Source: Halobacterium sp. KA-4
GTDB lineage: Archaea > Halobacteriota > Halobacteria > Halobacteriales > Halobacteriaceae
DNA: 64,000 bases
Reading direction: 5' to 3'
Assembly: GCF_021028995.1 (NCBI RefSeq)
Contig: NZ_JAJJZG010000010.1
Coordinates: 1 to 64,000, forward strand
The notes beneath the pieces are model-generated. The model was not told where the DNA came from and did not search any database. It was given only the letters and a program-made list of their open reading frames with translations. A program made the position numbers and the translations under genes. Shown piece by piece: positions 1 through 8,774 of the stretch (position 1 is its first letter; every line of letters starts with the position of its first letter).

Positions 1-1245
1 GACGATGACCGCGAGCAGCGCCCACGAGCCGGCTTCGGCGGCGCCCACGGCGATGTACCACTTGCCCGCGAAGCCGATTGTCGGCGGGATGCCGACCATC
101 GCGACCGCGAGCACGCCGAAGACGCCCGCGCCGACCGGCGAGCGCTGGACGAGGCCGTCGAATTCCTCGACGCGGCGCGCGCCGGTCTCCGTGGCGACCA
201 GCCCGGCGGTGAGGAACAGCCCGCCCTTCATGATGGCGTGGCCGACGAGGTGGATGGCCGCACCCATGAGCGCGGTGACGTTCCCGATGGAGATGGCGGC
301 GACCACGAGGCCGAACTGCGAGACCGACGAGTACGCCAGCATCCGCTTGACTTCCGACTGAGAAATCGCCAGCAGGCTGCCAGCGACGATGCTGACGACG
401 GCCCCGCCGACGAGGATGGCGTGCGCCAACTCGTTTTCGGCGAGGAACGCAGCGCCGAACACCGTGTAGACGACGCGCAGCAGCGCGTACGCCGCAATCG
501 TGGAGACGAGCGCGGAGATGAGCGCGCTGACGGTGTCGGGAGCGCCCGCGTAGGCGTCGGGCTGCCACGTGTGCAGCGGGAACACCGCGACCTTGATGAA
601 CAGGCCGACGACGATGAACGCGAACGCCGCCTGCGTGAGCGTCGCGCCGTAGCCGTTCTCAGCGAGTTTCACGGCGAGGTCCGCCATGTTCAGCGTCCCG
701 GTGTCGATGTACGCGTACCCGACGCCGAGCAGGAACAACGACGCGCCCACGGTGCCGACGAGCAGGTACTTCAGCGCCGCGACCGCCGACCGGCCGCGGT
801 CGCCGCTGGCGACGAGCGCGTACGCCGCCAACCCCGTGATTTCGAGGAAGACGTACATGTTGAACAGGTCGGCGGTGACGCTCATCCCGGTCAGGCCGGT
901 GACCAGTAGCATGTACACCGCGTAGAACGGGTTCGACCGCGGTCCCGCGCGGCGGGCGTACGCGAGCACGCCCAGCGAGACGACCGCAATCAGGACGATC
1001 ATCGTCGCGGTTAGGCCGTCGACGACGAGTTCGATGCCGTATGGCGCTTCGAAGCCGCCGACGACGTACGTGATGGTGCCGTCGGCGAACGCCGTCGCGG
1101 CGAGCTGTGCGGCGACGACGAGCTGGACGGCGCACGCGACGACGGCGACCGGCCAGCCGCTCTCCGAGCGCGCGATGCCGGCGACCAGCGCGACGAGCGA
1201 CCCGACGATGGGTGCGGCGACCGCGAGCGCGACGAGGTCACTCAC
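1..1245 (-). CDS. mnhD: Mrp-type Na+/H+ antiporter subunit D (MnhD), partial
   Basis: The reading frame continues past the left edge, so only about 415 N-terminal residues are visible. They are almost entirely hydrophobic helices with the pattern of the proton-pumping NuoM/NuoN/MrpD family, including the stretch DLFNMYVFLEI typical of MnhD. The family carries ion translocation in the multisubunit cation/proton antiporter in the cell membrane. I chose the GTG start at 1245; it overlaps the end of mnhC by 8 bases. It is the last visible gene of a seven-gene overlapping operon. The NuoL-like antiporter subunit (MrpA) is not in the window and may lie further left. Confidence 0.9.
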   Translation of the reverse strand, partial: MSDLVALAVAAPIVGSLVALVAGIARSESGWPVAVVACAVQLVVAAQLAATAFADGTITYVVGGFEAPYGIELVVDGLTATMIVLIAVVSLGVLAYARRAGPRSNPFYAVYMLLVTGLTGMSVTADLFNMYVFLEITGLAAYALVASGDRGRSAVAALKYLLVGTVGASLFLLGVGYAYIDTGTLNMADLAVKLAENGYGATLTQAAFAFIVVGLFIKVAVFPLHTWQPDAYAGAPDTVSALISALVSTIAAYALLRVVYTVFGAAFLAENELAHAILVGGAVVSIVAGSLLAISQSEVKRMLAYSSVSQFGLVVAAISIGNVTALMGAAIHLVGHAIMKGGLFLTAGLVATETGARRVEEFDGLVQRSPVGAGVFGVLAVAMVGIPPTIGFAGKWYIAVGAAEAGSWALLAVIV

Positions 1246-1594
1246 TCTCACGCACCTCCTTGAGGGTGTCCTCGGTGAGCGTGCCGTACTCCGCGTAGAT
1301 GCGGACGATCATCCCGAGCGCGACCGCCGTCAGCGCGACGCCGACGACGATAGCGGTGAGGATGAGCACGTGCGGCAGCGGGCTGACGTACGGTGCGCTG
1401 TCCGTCAGCACGGGTGGGCTGCCGCCGTCGAGGTACGCCGACGCGATGAAGAACAGGAAGATGCCGGTCTGGAAGATGTTCATGCCGATGACTTTCTTCA
1501 CGAAGTTCCCGGCGGCTATCATCACGTACGTCCCGATGCCGAGCAGCAGGAACGACGCGACGTAGTAGTCCCGGGTGACGAGTAGGTCTATCAT
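1238..1594 (-). CDS. mnhC: Mrp-type Na+/H+ antiporter subunit C (MnhC)
   Basis: This encodes 118 residues with three hydrophobic segments in the NuoK/MnhC pattern (LLLGIGTYVMIAAGNFVKKV near the start, then GMNIFQTGIFLFF). NuoK-like subunits are small membrane components of the antiporter and of complex I. The length matches the family's usual 110-120 residues. The ATG overlaps the mnhB stop by four bases and its own stop overlaps the GTG of mnhD, which implies translational coupling. Confidence 0.93.
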   Translation of the reverse strand: MIDLLVTRDYYVASFLLLGIGTYVMIAAGNFVKKVIGMNIFQTGIFLFFIASAYLDGGSPPVLTDSAPYVSPLPHVLILTAIVVGVALTAVALGMIVRIYAEYGTLTEDTLKEVRESE

Positions 1595-2079
1595 TCGTTG
1601 TCACCTCCGTCCTTGCCGGCGTCGATGGCGAAGAACAGGCCCGTGATGGTGCCCGCGACGATGACGCCGATGAACAGTTCCACCACTTCGATGCCGTACT
1701 TGCTGGCGTGGTGGATGCCATACGCCGAGTAGTCGAGGAAGCCGCCGCCCGCGACGACCGTGCCGACGCCGATAGCGACGAACGCCGCGACGCCGCCGGC
1801 GACGACGAGCACGAGCGTGGCTTCGCCAACCCACTCGCGAAGCGGATCGATGCCGAACGCAATACCGAGCATCAACATCACGGTGGCGACGACGACGCCG
1901 CCCTGGAACCCGCCGCCCGAGGAGTCCGCGCCGTGGAACATCAGGTAGAGGCCGTACGTGAACACGAACGGCGAAACGACGCGTACCGTCGCCATAATGA
2001 TGGGGCTCTCGACATATGATTGCAGGTCGTCGGCCGTCTCGGCGGCCTCCAGGTCGGCTTCCGAGGTAGATTCGCTCAT
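1591..2079 (-). CDS. mnhB: Mrp-type Na+/H+ antiporter subunit B (MnhB)
   Basis: This 162-residue protein has an acidic cytoplasmic N-terminus of about 30 residues followed by four transmembrane segments. The sequence GADSSGGGFQGGVVVA is the hallmark of the MnhB domain. It is a membrane subunit of the Mrp antiporter. It overlaps the DUF4040 gene upstream and mnhC downstream by four bases each, so it is clearly part of the same operon. Confidence 0.92.
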   Translation of the reverse strand: MSESTSEADLEAAETADDLQSYVESPIIMATVRVVSPFVFTYGLYLMFHGADSSGGGFQGGVVVATVMLMLGIAFGIDPLREWVGEATLVLVVAGGVAAFVAIGVGTVVAGGGFLDYSAYGIHHASKYGIEVVELFIGVIVAGTITGLFFAIDAGKDGGDNE

Positions 2080-2606
2080 GCGAACACCTCCTTGCCGAGC
2101 ACGACGAGCAGGCCGACGCCCGCGGAGTAGACGACGACCGCCTCACCGAGGGTGTCGAACCCACGGTAGGCCGCGAGCACGGCAGTGACGGCGTTCTTCA
2201 CGCCCGCCTCCTTGTACGCGTGTTCGAGGTAGTACTGCGTGACGTCGGACGTGATGACGGTCGTGTCGGCGGCCCCGATTTCGGGGAGCGCGCCGAGCGT
2301 GGTCGCCAGTACGGCGACGATCAGCACGGTGACGCCGAGCGCCGGCACGTCGAGGCGTTCGAGCACGCGGTCGCCCGACGGCCGCACCGTCTTTGCGATG
2401 GTTAGCAGGAACAACACGGTGGTGACGCCGGCGCCGACCGCGGCTTCGGTGAGGCCGACGTCGGGTGCCTGCAGCACCACCCAGACGACCGCGATGCCGA
2501 GGCTGTACGTCGCGAACGCGATGATAGCGGCGAGCACGTCCCGGAGGACGGCCGTCGCCAGCGCGGTCGCGAGTATGAACGCGATGAGCGGGAGTTCGAG
2601 GTTCAT
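2076..2606 (-). CDS. DUF4040 / MbhD-like antiporter subunit
   Basis: This encodes 176 residues. The first 80 contain three helices with the DUF4040 signature (VVLQAPDVGLTEAAVGAG) found in the C-terminal part of MrpA and in MbhD of archaeal membrane hydrogenases. A further helix and a soluble stretch follow, then a last hydrophobic helix (SAGVGLLVVLGKEVF). In bacteria this module is usually fused into MrpA; here it stands alone, as in other archaeal Mrp operons. It overlaps mnhG and mnhB by four bases at either end. Its assignment to the complex is firm, its exact role is not. Confidence 0.88.
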   Translation of the reverse strand: MNLELPLIAFILATALATAVLRDVLAAIIAFATYSLGIAVVWVVLQAPDVGLTEAAVGAGVTTVLFLLTIAKTVRPSGDRVLERLDVPALGVTVLIVAVLATTLGALPEIGAADTTVITSDVTQYYLEHAYKEAGVKNAVTAVLAAYRGFDTLGEAVVVYSAGVGLLVVLGKEVFA

Positions 2607-2920
2607 TCGCTATCACCCTCGTCGGTCGTCCACGGTTCGATGCCCTGGTCTTCGGCGGCGCGCGCGATGGCGTGGGCCGCGGTCGGGTTCGTGATGAACA
2701 TGAACAGGACGAGCAGCGCGGCCTTCACGCTGGAGAGGTCGAAGCCGAACGTGATCGCGACCGCAGCGAGCGCGAGGCCAGCGCCGAGCGTGTCGCTCTT
2801 CGAGGCGCCGTGGGTGCGCGTGTAGACGTCGGGCAGCCGCAGCAGCCCGACGGCCGCGACGAACGCGAAGAACGCGCCACCCGCGACGAGCGCGAGCACC
2901 GCAATCTCGCGGGGCGTCAC
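2603..2920 (-). CDS. mnhG: Mrp-type Na+/H+ antiporter subunit G (MnhG)
   Basis: This is a 105-residue membrane protein with three helices and the MnhG signature GLLRLPDVYTRTHGASKSDT. MnhG is a small structural subunit of the antiporter. The length is normal for the family. The C-terminal tail is short and acidic. It overlaps mnhF and the DUF4040 gene by four bases each. Confidence 0.93.
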   Translation of the reverse strand: MTPREIAVLALVAGGAFFAFVAAVGLLRLPDVYTRTHGASKSDTLGAGLALAAVAITFGFDLSSVKAALLVLFMFITNPTAAHAIARAAEDQGIEPWTTDEGDSE

Positions 2921-3192
2921 AGCACACCACCCCGTTCGACGGTGAATTTCGAGATGGCGATGCTCATCAGGAAGTTCAACAGCGCGTAGACGATGGCGAT
3001 GTCGAGCGCCGAGGGGTTGCCGGTGGCCGCCGCGACGAGCGCGATGATGACGACGATGTTCGTCCCGATGGCGTTGACCGCGATGACGCGGTCCTGCATC
3101 GTCGGGCCGCGCACGACGCGGTAGAGGACGGACAGCGAGATGACGATGAACGCCGCCGCGCCCCCGAGCAGGATGTCAGTGAGCAGCGTCAC
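2917..3192 (-). CDS. mnhF: Mrp-type Na+/H+ antiporter subunit F (MnhF)
   Basis: This is a 91-residue membrane protein with three helices and the MnhF signature RVVRGPTMQDRVIAVNAIGT. MnhF is one of the small membrane subunits of the antiporter. Length and spacing are normal. The start overlaps the mnhE stop by four bases. Confidence 0.93.
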   Translation of the reverse strand: MTLLTDILLGGAAAFIVISLSVLYRVVRGPTMQDRVIAVNAIGTNIVVIIALVAAATGNPSALDIAIVYALLNFLMSIAISKFTVERGGVL

Positions 3193-4232
3193 TCGTTCTC
3201 ACCTTCCGTTTCGTCGTCGGTGCGTGCGCCGCGCTCGGCGGGACTGGCGATGCGAGCGGCGCGCCGGCCGTAGAACACGAACCGGACTGCGCGTTCGAGC
3301 GCGCCGTCCAGCAGGTCGTCGCGAGCGCCCGCCGTGAGGCTGTGCACCGTGAAGTGGCGTTGCGTGACGTCGACAGTGAGCGTCCCGGGCGTGAGCGTGA
3401 TGCTGTTCGCGAGCGTCGTCGCCGGGAGCGCCGACCACACCGCGGCGTCGAACTCCACGACGCGCGGGTCGATGGGGAGCCGCGGGTGGAGGACGACGTA
3501 CGCGATGTCGAGGTTCGCCTTCACGATTTCCCACAGCAGGAAGGGAACGTACAGTGCGAAGCGCGCGAGCCGCCCGCCGAGTTTGCTCAACTCGACCTCG
3601 CCGCGCGTGGTGATGCGCCACAGCAGCGCGGAGACGACGCCTGCGGTGATGGCGCCGGTCGCGAGGTCGAACGTCGAGAGCGTGCCCGAGACGAGCAAGT
3701 AGAACGCGTACGTCGAGCAGAACAGCACGACGAACTGGCCGAGGCCGGCGGTCCGCGTGAGCGGGCTGCGGCGGGTTGGCCGCTCGACAGGCGCGAGTTC
3801 GACGGTCAGGCCGGCGGCTTCGAGTTCGCCCTCCAGCGGCGGGAGTAGCGGGGCCATCCCGAGCGGGTTGTACTCGGGGTCGAGGACGACCGTCTCGACG
3901 CCGTGGCGGCGCGCGTAGTCGGCGAGCACGTCGGCGTAGTCGCCGGGGTTGAAGAGGTACTCCGTCTGCCCGACGACGGCGGTCTCGACGCCGACCGAGT
4001 CAGCGTCCTCGCCGAGATCCTCCTCGACCCACACTTCGATGCGGTCGAGGAGTTCCACTGCGGCCGTCGCTTCCGCGCCCTCCTCGCTGGTGTCGATGCG
4101 TTCCGACACTGGGTAGACGAAGTGGAGGGTCGGCCGGCCGTCGGCGTCGGCGGCACGTTCGGCGACGTACGCCACCGTCTTCCGGAGTGTCACCGAGTCG
4201 TCGACCGGGACGAGCAGGTCGTCGCCAGCCAT
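3189..4232 (-). CDS. mnhE: Mrp-type antiporter subunit E with N-terminal UspA-like extension
   Basis: This encodes 347 residues from the ATG at 4232, which follows a GGTGA stretch; another in-frame start lies nine codons upstream. The C-terminal half (about 165-330) is a normal MnhE domain with two helices and the motif LWEIVKANLDIA. The first 155 residues are soluble and begin like a universal stress protein (DLLVPVDDS), with a conserved pattern of alternating strands and helices. Typical MnhE proteins are about 160 residues, so this is a fusion. It is the first gene of the operon. The N-terminal domain could bind a nucleotide, which would suit regulation of the antiporter; that is inference. 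Confidence 0.87.
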   Translation of the reverse strand: MAGDDLLVPVDDSVTLRKTVAYVAERAADADGRPTLHFVYPVSERIDTSEEGAEATAAVELLDRIEVWVEEDLGEDADSVGVETAVVGQTEYLFNPGDYADVLADYARRHGVETVVLDPEYNPLGMAPLLPPLEGELEAAGLTVELAPVERPTRRSPLTRTAGLGQFVVLFCSTYAFYLLVSGTLSTFDLATGAITAGVVSALLWRITTRGEVELSKLGGRLARFALYVPFLLWEIVKANLDIAYVVLHPRLPIDPRVVEFDAAVWSALPATTLANSITLTPGTLTVDVTQRHFTVHSLTAGARDDLLDGALERAVRFVFYGRRAARIASPAERGARTDDETEGENE

Positions 4233-4375
4233 CAGGTCACCCCCCGTGGTTCGGGCCACAGCGCCGACTGCGGCCGCGTAGCTAGCGTCATTTGTCGTGT
4301 TCGGCGAGTGGGTGCGCCGTATGATGATACCTTCGGTTTCCCACGCTAGTCGGCGGCGAGTACGGCCGGTGAACG

Positions 4376-5527
4376 TCAGGCGCGGGTGGCGAGTTCGTCC
4401 GCGACGCGGCGGCCGAGCGCGGTCTTGCTGCCAATGAACTCGGTGACGTCATCGCGGGTCACGAACAGCACGCGGGTGTCCTCGTCACCCATCACGCTGG
4501 CGTCGTTGGCGACGACGAAGGAGAGGTCCACGCGTTCGAGCGTCTTCCGCGCGGCGACGACCATCGCATCGTCGTCGCCGGACGTCTCGGCCTTGAACCC
4601 GACGATAGTGAGGTCGGGATGGGCTTCGCGAATCTCGTCGATGAGCTTCGGCGTCGGCTCCAGGTCGAGTGTGATGTCCTGGCCGGAGCGAATTTTCTCC
4701 TCGCTGGCTTCGACGGTGTAGTCGCTGACCGCGGCCGCGGAGACGAGCGCGTCGGCGTCCGCGCAGGCCTCGCGGGTCGCCGCCAGCATCTCCGCGGCGG
4801 TCTCGACCTGCACCGTGTCAGCGTACGGGACGTCATCGCCCTGGTGAACGAGCATGACGTCGGCCCCGGCGACGTAACAGCCCGCGGCGACGGCGCGACC
4901 CGTCCGGCCGGACGCGCGGTTCGTGAGCACGCGCACGGGATCGATTGGTTCGCTGGTCGCGCCGCTGGTGACGACGACGTGCTCGCCCGCCAGGGGGTCC
5001 TCGCTGGCGGCGCGCGCCGTCTCGACGGCGATGGCTTCCTCGGTGGCGATTTTGGCTTTGCCTTCCTCGACGCGCGGGTCGACGAAGTCGACACCCCACG
5101 ACTCCACGCGGTCAATGGCATCCAGCACGCCAGGGTGGTCGTACATCGGCTCGTGCATCGCGGGCGCGATTACGACCGGGACATCGGCCCCGAGTGCGGT
5201 GGTCGCGCACGTCGTCACGGGCGTGTCGTCGATTGCCCCCGCGATTTTCCCGACCGTGTTCGCGGTCGCCGGCGCGACGAGGAAGACGTCCGCCCAGCCG
5301 TCGCGCCCGCAGAGGTCGACGTGCTCGACGCTCCCCGTTATCTCGGTGACGACGGGTTCGTCCGTGGCGAACTCGACGGCCCACGGGTTGATGATTCCCT
5401 GTGCGCTCCCGGTCATCACGGCCCGTACGCTCGCGCCGCGGCGGCGGAGTTCGTGGGCGAGTTCCACGACCTTCACCGCCGCGATGCTGCCCGTGATCCC
5501 GAGGGCGACGTTCACTCCGGAGAGCAT
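4376..5527 (-). CDS. coaBC: CoaBC: phosphopantothenoylcysteine decarboxylase / phosphopantothenate-cysteine ligase
   Basis: This 383-residue bifunctional enzyme makes 4'-phosphopantetheine from phosphopantothenate and cysteine in coenzyme A synthesis. The N-terminal flavoprotein domain (about 1-175) starts with VALGITGSIAAVK and contains PAMHEPMYDHP, a conserved decarboxylase motif. The C-terminal ligase domain (about 185-380) contains ASGRTGRAVAAG, VGFKAET and VVANDAS. Length matches archaeal CoaBC. It stands alone on the minus strand between the Mrp operon and a flavoprotein gene. Confidence 0.95.
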   Translation of the reverse strand: MLSGVNVALGITGSIAAVKVVELAHELRRRGASVRAVMTGSAQGIINPWAVEFATDEPVVTEITGSVEHVDLCGRDGWADVFLVAPATANTVGKIAGAIDDTPVTTCATTALGADVPVVIAPAMHEPMYDHPGVLDAIDRVESWGVDFVDPRVEEGKAKIATEEAIAVETARAASEDPLAGEHVVVTSGATSEPIDPVRVLTNRASGRTGRAVAAGCYVAGADVMLVHQGDDVPYADTVQVETAAEMLAATREACADADALVSAAAVSDYTVEASEEKIRSGQDITLDLEPTPKLIDEIREAHPDLTIVGFKAETSGDDDAMVVAARKTLERVDLSFVVANDASVMGDEDTRVLFVTRDDVTEFIGSKTALGRRVADELATRA

Positions 5528-5565
5528 TCACAGGGGGTTCGCACTCCCGGCTATAAATAGGCTGG

Positions 5566-6285
5566 TCAGTCGTCGTCTTCGACGCTCGGGTGCATCGTCG
5601 GCGGGTCCGCTGGCGAGAGCGCGGCGAGGGCGTCCAGACTCTCCTGCTCGCGCTCGCGGCGTTCGGCCTCGTCGATTTCCTCGCAGCCCGGCGGCACGTC
5701 GCGGTCGCGGCCCGTGAAGTAGCCCTCCGGCGCGACCCAGTCGTGGTAGTGAGGGACGTCGCTGTCGTCGATGACGGTGAGCCCAACAGTAGCGCCGTGG
5801 CCGGCCGCGACGACGGTCTGGTGGTACTGGCGCGCGATGCGGCCCGCGGCGTAGACGCCGTCAAGGTCGGTGCGGCCGAACTCATCGACGTCCAGCATCG
5901 TCTTCGAGCCGCGGTCGATGCGGGACAGCTCGAAGTCGTCGAGGTAGGAGATGTCCGGCCACGATGACGCGACCACGAAGTCCGCGGTGTCAGTGGCGGC
6001 TGCGTCCGTCTCGACGACGAAGCCGTCGTCGGTGCCGGTGACACGTTCGACGTGCGCTTCGACGAACTCAACGCCGGCGTTCTCGGCCTGCTGTCGGGTG
6101 GCGTCGAGGAAGGTGCGCGCGTTCACGCCCGCCGGGAACCCGGGGACGTTCTCCAGGTGGGCGTTGCGCGCGAGAATCGGCTCGCCGGCGTCGTAGACGG
6201 TCGTATCGAGGCCGGCACGTGCGGTGTAGATGGCAGCGGTCAGGCCCGCGGGCCCGCCACCGACCACGGCGACGTGTTCGGTCAT
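5566..6285 (-). CDS. Compact thioredoxin-reductase-like FAD oxidoreductase
   Basis: This encodes 239 residues from the ATG at 6285. The FAD-binding motif VVGGGPAGLTAAIY is at the N-terminus and DLDGVYAAGRIA, the second FAD contact of the family, is near residue 170. The fold resembles thioredoxin reductase, but the protein is about 70 residues short: the middle NADPH-binding domain is missing and there is no redox CxxC. It therefore cannot be an ordinary thioredoxin reductase. The C-terminal 50 residues are acidic and charged. The electron donor and substrate are unknown. The open frame extends far upstream only because it shadows the opposite-strand gene. Confidence 0.82.
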   Translation of the reverse strand: MTEHVAVVGGGPAGLTAAIYTARAGLDTTVYDAGEPILARNAHLENVPGFPAGVNARTFLDATRQQAENAGVEFVEAHVERVTGTDDGFVVETDAAATDTADFVVASSWPDISYLDDFELSRIDRGSKTMLDVDEFGRTDLDGVYAAGRIARQYHQTVVAAGHGATVGLTVIDDSDVPHYHDWVAPEGYFTGRDRDVPPGCEEIDEAERREREQESLDALAALSPADPPTMHPSVEDDD

Positions 6286-6373
6286 GGCTGTGGGTTGGCA
6301 CCGGACGGATACAAGCACCGCGGTCGAGGCAGATTCGCAGTAGACCTTTGACGCCGCACGGCGTAGGGAGTGT

Positions 6374-6865
6374 GTGAACACGGTCGAGGTGAGCACGGAC
6401 GTTCGCGTCCCCGTCGAGGAAGCGTACGCGTTCGTCGCCGACTTCCCGCGATACGCCAAGTATTCGGAGTACTTGCAGTCGGTCACCCAGCACGGGAGCG
6501 GCGGCGCGGGCACCGAGTACGAACTGACGTTCGCGTGGTGGAAACTCACGCACGCGGTGCACTCGCGGGTCACCGGCACGGACGAACCCGAACAAATCGA
6601 CTGGAAACTCGTGGACGGCATCGACGCGCACGGCCGCTGGGAGGTCACCGAGACCCCCGACGGGTCGCGGGTGACGTTCGTCGTCACGTACGACACGGAC
6701 AGCGCCCGTGGGTCGCTCGACCTGCCGCGGCTGGTGTCCCTCGATTGGGTGGTCGACAAGGTCGTGGACAAGGTCGTCGAGGAGGGCGAGCGCGTCGTCG
6801 AGCGCGTCGTCGCGGACCTCGAAGGCGAGCGCCGCCCAGTCGAACTCGCCGTCGAGACGTACTGA
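6374..6865 (+). CDS. SRPBCC / polyketide-cyclase-like lipid-binding fold protein
   Basis: This 163-residue protein starts at a GTG at 6374. The N-terminal pattern (VEVSTDVRVPVEEAYAFVAD) is that of SRPBCC/START-like proteins, which form a helix-grip cavity for hydrophobic ligands. A long C-terminal amphipathic helix rich in Val, Glu and Lys ends the protein. It is divergent from the preceding flavoprotein gene and shares an 88-base spacer with it. The ligand is unknown. Confidence 0.8.
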   Translation: MNTVEVSTDVRVPVEEAYAFVADFPRYAKYSEYLQSVTQHGSGGAGTEYELTFAWWKLTHAVHSRVTGTDEPEQIDWKLVDGIDAHGRWEVTETPDGSRVTFVVTYDTDSARGSLDLPRLVSLDWVVDKVVDKVVEEGERVVERVVADLEGERRPVELAVETY

Positions 6866-6960
6866 CCCACGGCAACGCTTATCCGGTATCGAGTGAACGC
6901 TCCGGACGTGACAGTACACGATACGAGCGCTAGGTTCGGCGCTCGCCGGAGGGCAGCACA

Positions 6961-8067
6961 GTGACCGACGAACCGCTCTCGGTCGGCATGCTCGGCTACG
7001 GGTTCATGGGCGACGCGCACACGAACGCGCTCCGCACGCTCCCGCAGTTCTTCCCGGACGCACCAGAAGTATCGCTTGACGTGCTCGTGGGGCGCGACGA
7101 GAGTGCAGCCCGCGAGGCCGCCGACCGCCTCGGCTTCGACCGCGTGGAGACCGACTGGCGGGACGCCATCGACGACGTCGACGTCTTCTACAACCTCGGC
7201 CCGAACGACGTCCACGTCGAACCCTCCATCGCAGCGCTGGAGAACAATGTCCACGTGCTCTGCGAGAAGCCGCTCGCGCCGACCGTTGCGGACGCCGAGC
7301 GGATGGCGGAGGCTGCGAGAGAGAGTGCTGCGACCGCGGGCGTCGGGTTCAACTACCGGTTCGTGCCCGCCGTCCAGTACGCCAAGCGACTAATCGAGGA
7401 TGGCGCGCTCGGGGAGATTCGGCACGCGCGCTTCCGGTACCTCCAGGACTGGCTGGTCGACGCGGACGCGCCATGGTCGTGGCGAATGGACGCCGACACA
7501 GCGGGGTCGGGTGCGCTCGGCGACCTCGGCGCGCACAGCTTCGACCTCGCGCGCTACCTCGTCGGCGACATCGACGCCGTCAGCGGGCACCGCGAGACGT
7601 TCGTCGAGGAGCGCGTCCCCGAGGGTGAGAGCGAGGCGCGACCCGTCACCGTCGACGACGCGTTCGCCGCGCACGCGGAGTTCGCGAACGGCGCGATGGG
7701 GACCTTCGAGGCGACGCGGTACGCGACCGGCCGGAAGAACGGCCACACGTTCGAAATCGACGGCTCCGAGGGCGCGGTCCGGTTCGACCTCGAACGGCTC
7801 AATGAATTGGAGGTCCGCCGCGGGGACGGCCGCGGCTTCGAGACGGTGCTCGTCACCGACGAGGATGATCCCTACGGCGAGCACTGGTGGCCCGCGGGCC
7901 ACGTGCTCGGGTGGGAGCACACGTTCGTCCACGAGAACAGCGAGTTCCTCGGCGCGGCCGCCGACGACGGCGAGTTCGCGCCGGACTTCGAGGACGGCTT
8001 GGCGGTGCAGCGGCTTCTGGACGCCGTGGAGCACAGTGACGACCGCCGCGAGTGGGTGACGGTCTGA
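6961..8067 (+). CDS. Gfo/Idh/MocA family NAD(P)-dependent oxidoreductase
   Basis: This 368-residue protein has an N-terminal Rossmann domain (VGMLGYGFMGDAHTNAL) and the family motif VLCEKPL at about residues 99-105. The C-terminal dimerisation and substrate domain follows. Members oxidise or reduce sugars, inositols and related compounds; the substrate cannot be told here. The GTG start at 6961 is the only one that fits the Rossmann strand. There is no obvious sugar pathway gene nearby. Confidence 0.87.
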   Translation: MTDEPLSVGMLGYGFMGDAHTNALRTLPQFFPDAPEVSLDVLVGRDESAAREAADRLGFDRVETDWRDAIDDVDVFYNLGPNDVHVEPSIAALENNVHVLCEKPLAPTVADAERMAEAARESAATAGVGFNYRFVPAVQYAKRLIEDGALGEIRHARFRYLQDWLVDADAPWSWRMDADTAGSGALGDLGAHSFDLARYLVGDIDAVSGHRETFVEERVPEGESEARPVTVDDAFAAHAEFANGAMGTFEATRYATGRKNGHTFEIDGSEGAVRFDLERLNELEVRRGDGRGFETVLVTDEDDPYGEHWWPAGHVLGWEHTFVHENSEFLGAAADDGEFAPDFEDGLAVQRLLDAVEHSDDRREWVTV

Positions 8068-8071
8068 GAAG

Positions 8072-8620
8072 TTACTCTTCGAAGTCGCCTTCGTAGTCGC
8101 CGCCGTACCGCATGAAGAGGTAGGTTAGGCCGAGCACGGAGACCATCGACCCGGTCGCGGCGACGCCGAGGGTCTTCGCGCTGTCCGGGAGGATGGACTG
8201 GTAGCCGGTCTGTTCGGGCGGGTTCTCCGTGACCTCGATGACGCCTTCCATCCCCGCGCCGGCGTGGGGTGTGCAGACGTACTCGTAGGTGCCTTCGACC
8301 TCGAACGTGTGCTCGTAGGTGAACCCGGAGTCTTCGAGGGACTCGTGGCCCTCCCAGGAGGCTTCCTCGGGAATCGACGTCGGGACGACGTTGTGACCGC
8401 CCGCCGCCCACTCCCAGCGCACGGTGCCGCCGGGCTGGACGTACGCGGTTTCGGGGTCGAACGTGAGGCTCCCACCAGGTGCGACCGTGACGACCGTCGG
8501 GCCGCCCTCGCCTTCCTGCGCGGCGGCGGTCCCGGTGGCGGCGACCCCCGCAGCGGCGGCACCGGCACCCGCCCGGAGGAAGCTGCGGCGTGTCACCCGC
8601 TCGTCTGCATCGGAGTTCAT
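8072..8620 (-). CDS. Halocyanin-type blue copper protein, Tat-exported and membrane anchored
   Basis: This 182-residue protein begins with a twin-arginine signal (TRRSFLRAGAGAAAAG). The plastocyanin-like domain (about 40-135) keeps the type 1 copper ligands: His in AGGHNVVP and Cys, His and Met in YVCTPHAGAGM. A C-terminal helix (about 148-172) would anchor it to the outer face of the membrane. Halocyanins are mobile or membrane-bound electron carriers between respiratory complexes. It converges with the Gfo/Idh gene with only 4 bases between. It is a close paralogue of the halocyanin at 16134-16805 in the bc locus. Confidence 0.92.
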   Translation of the reverse strand: MNSDADERVTRRSFLRAGAGAAAAGVAATGTAAAQEGEGGPTVVTVAPGGSLTFDPETAYVQPGGTVRWEWAAGGHNVVPTSIPEEASWEGHESLEDSGFTYEHTFEVEGTYEYVCTPHAGAGMEGVIEVTENPPEQTGYQSILPDSAKTLGVAATGSMVSVLGLTYLFMRYGGDYEGDFEE

Positions 8621-8774
8621 GCCCGGGGCTATGTGACACCGGGTACTGAATACTTTGGTTTGTGGCTCCTCCCGGCCGTACCACGATTCACTGACGGAAC
8701 CGCGACCGTCAGTCCTCGCGTCGGTCCGCGGGCGGCCGCTTGACTCGGGCTGCCAGCGGATCGTCGAGGTCCAA

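Noticed and set aside
5566-7254. A 562-residue version of the flavoprotein
   Set aside because: The extension is antisense to the SRPBCC and Gfo/Idh genes; the FAD motif begins at the ATG at 6285.
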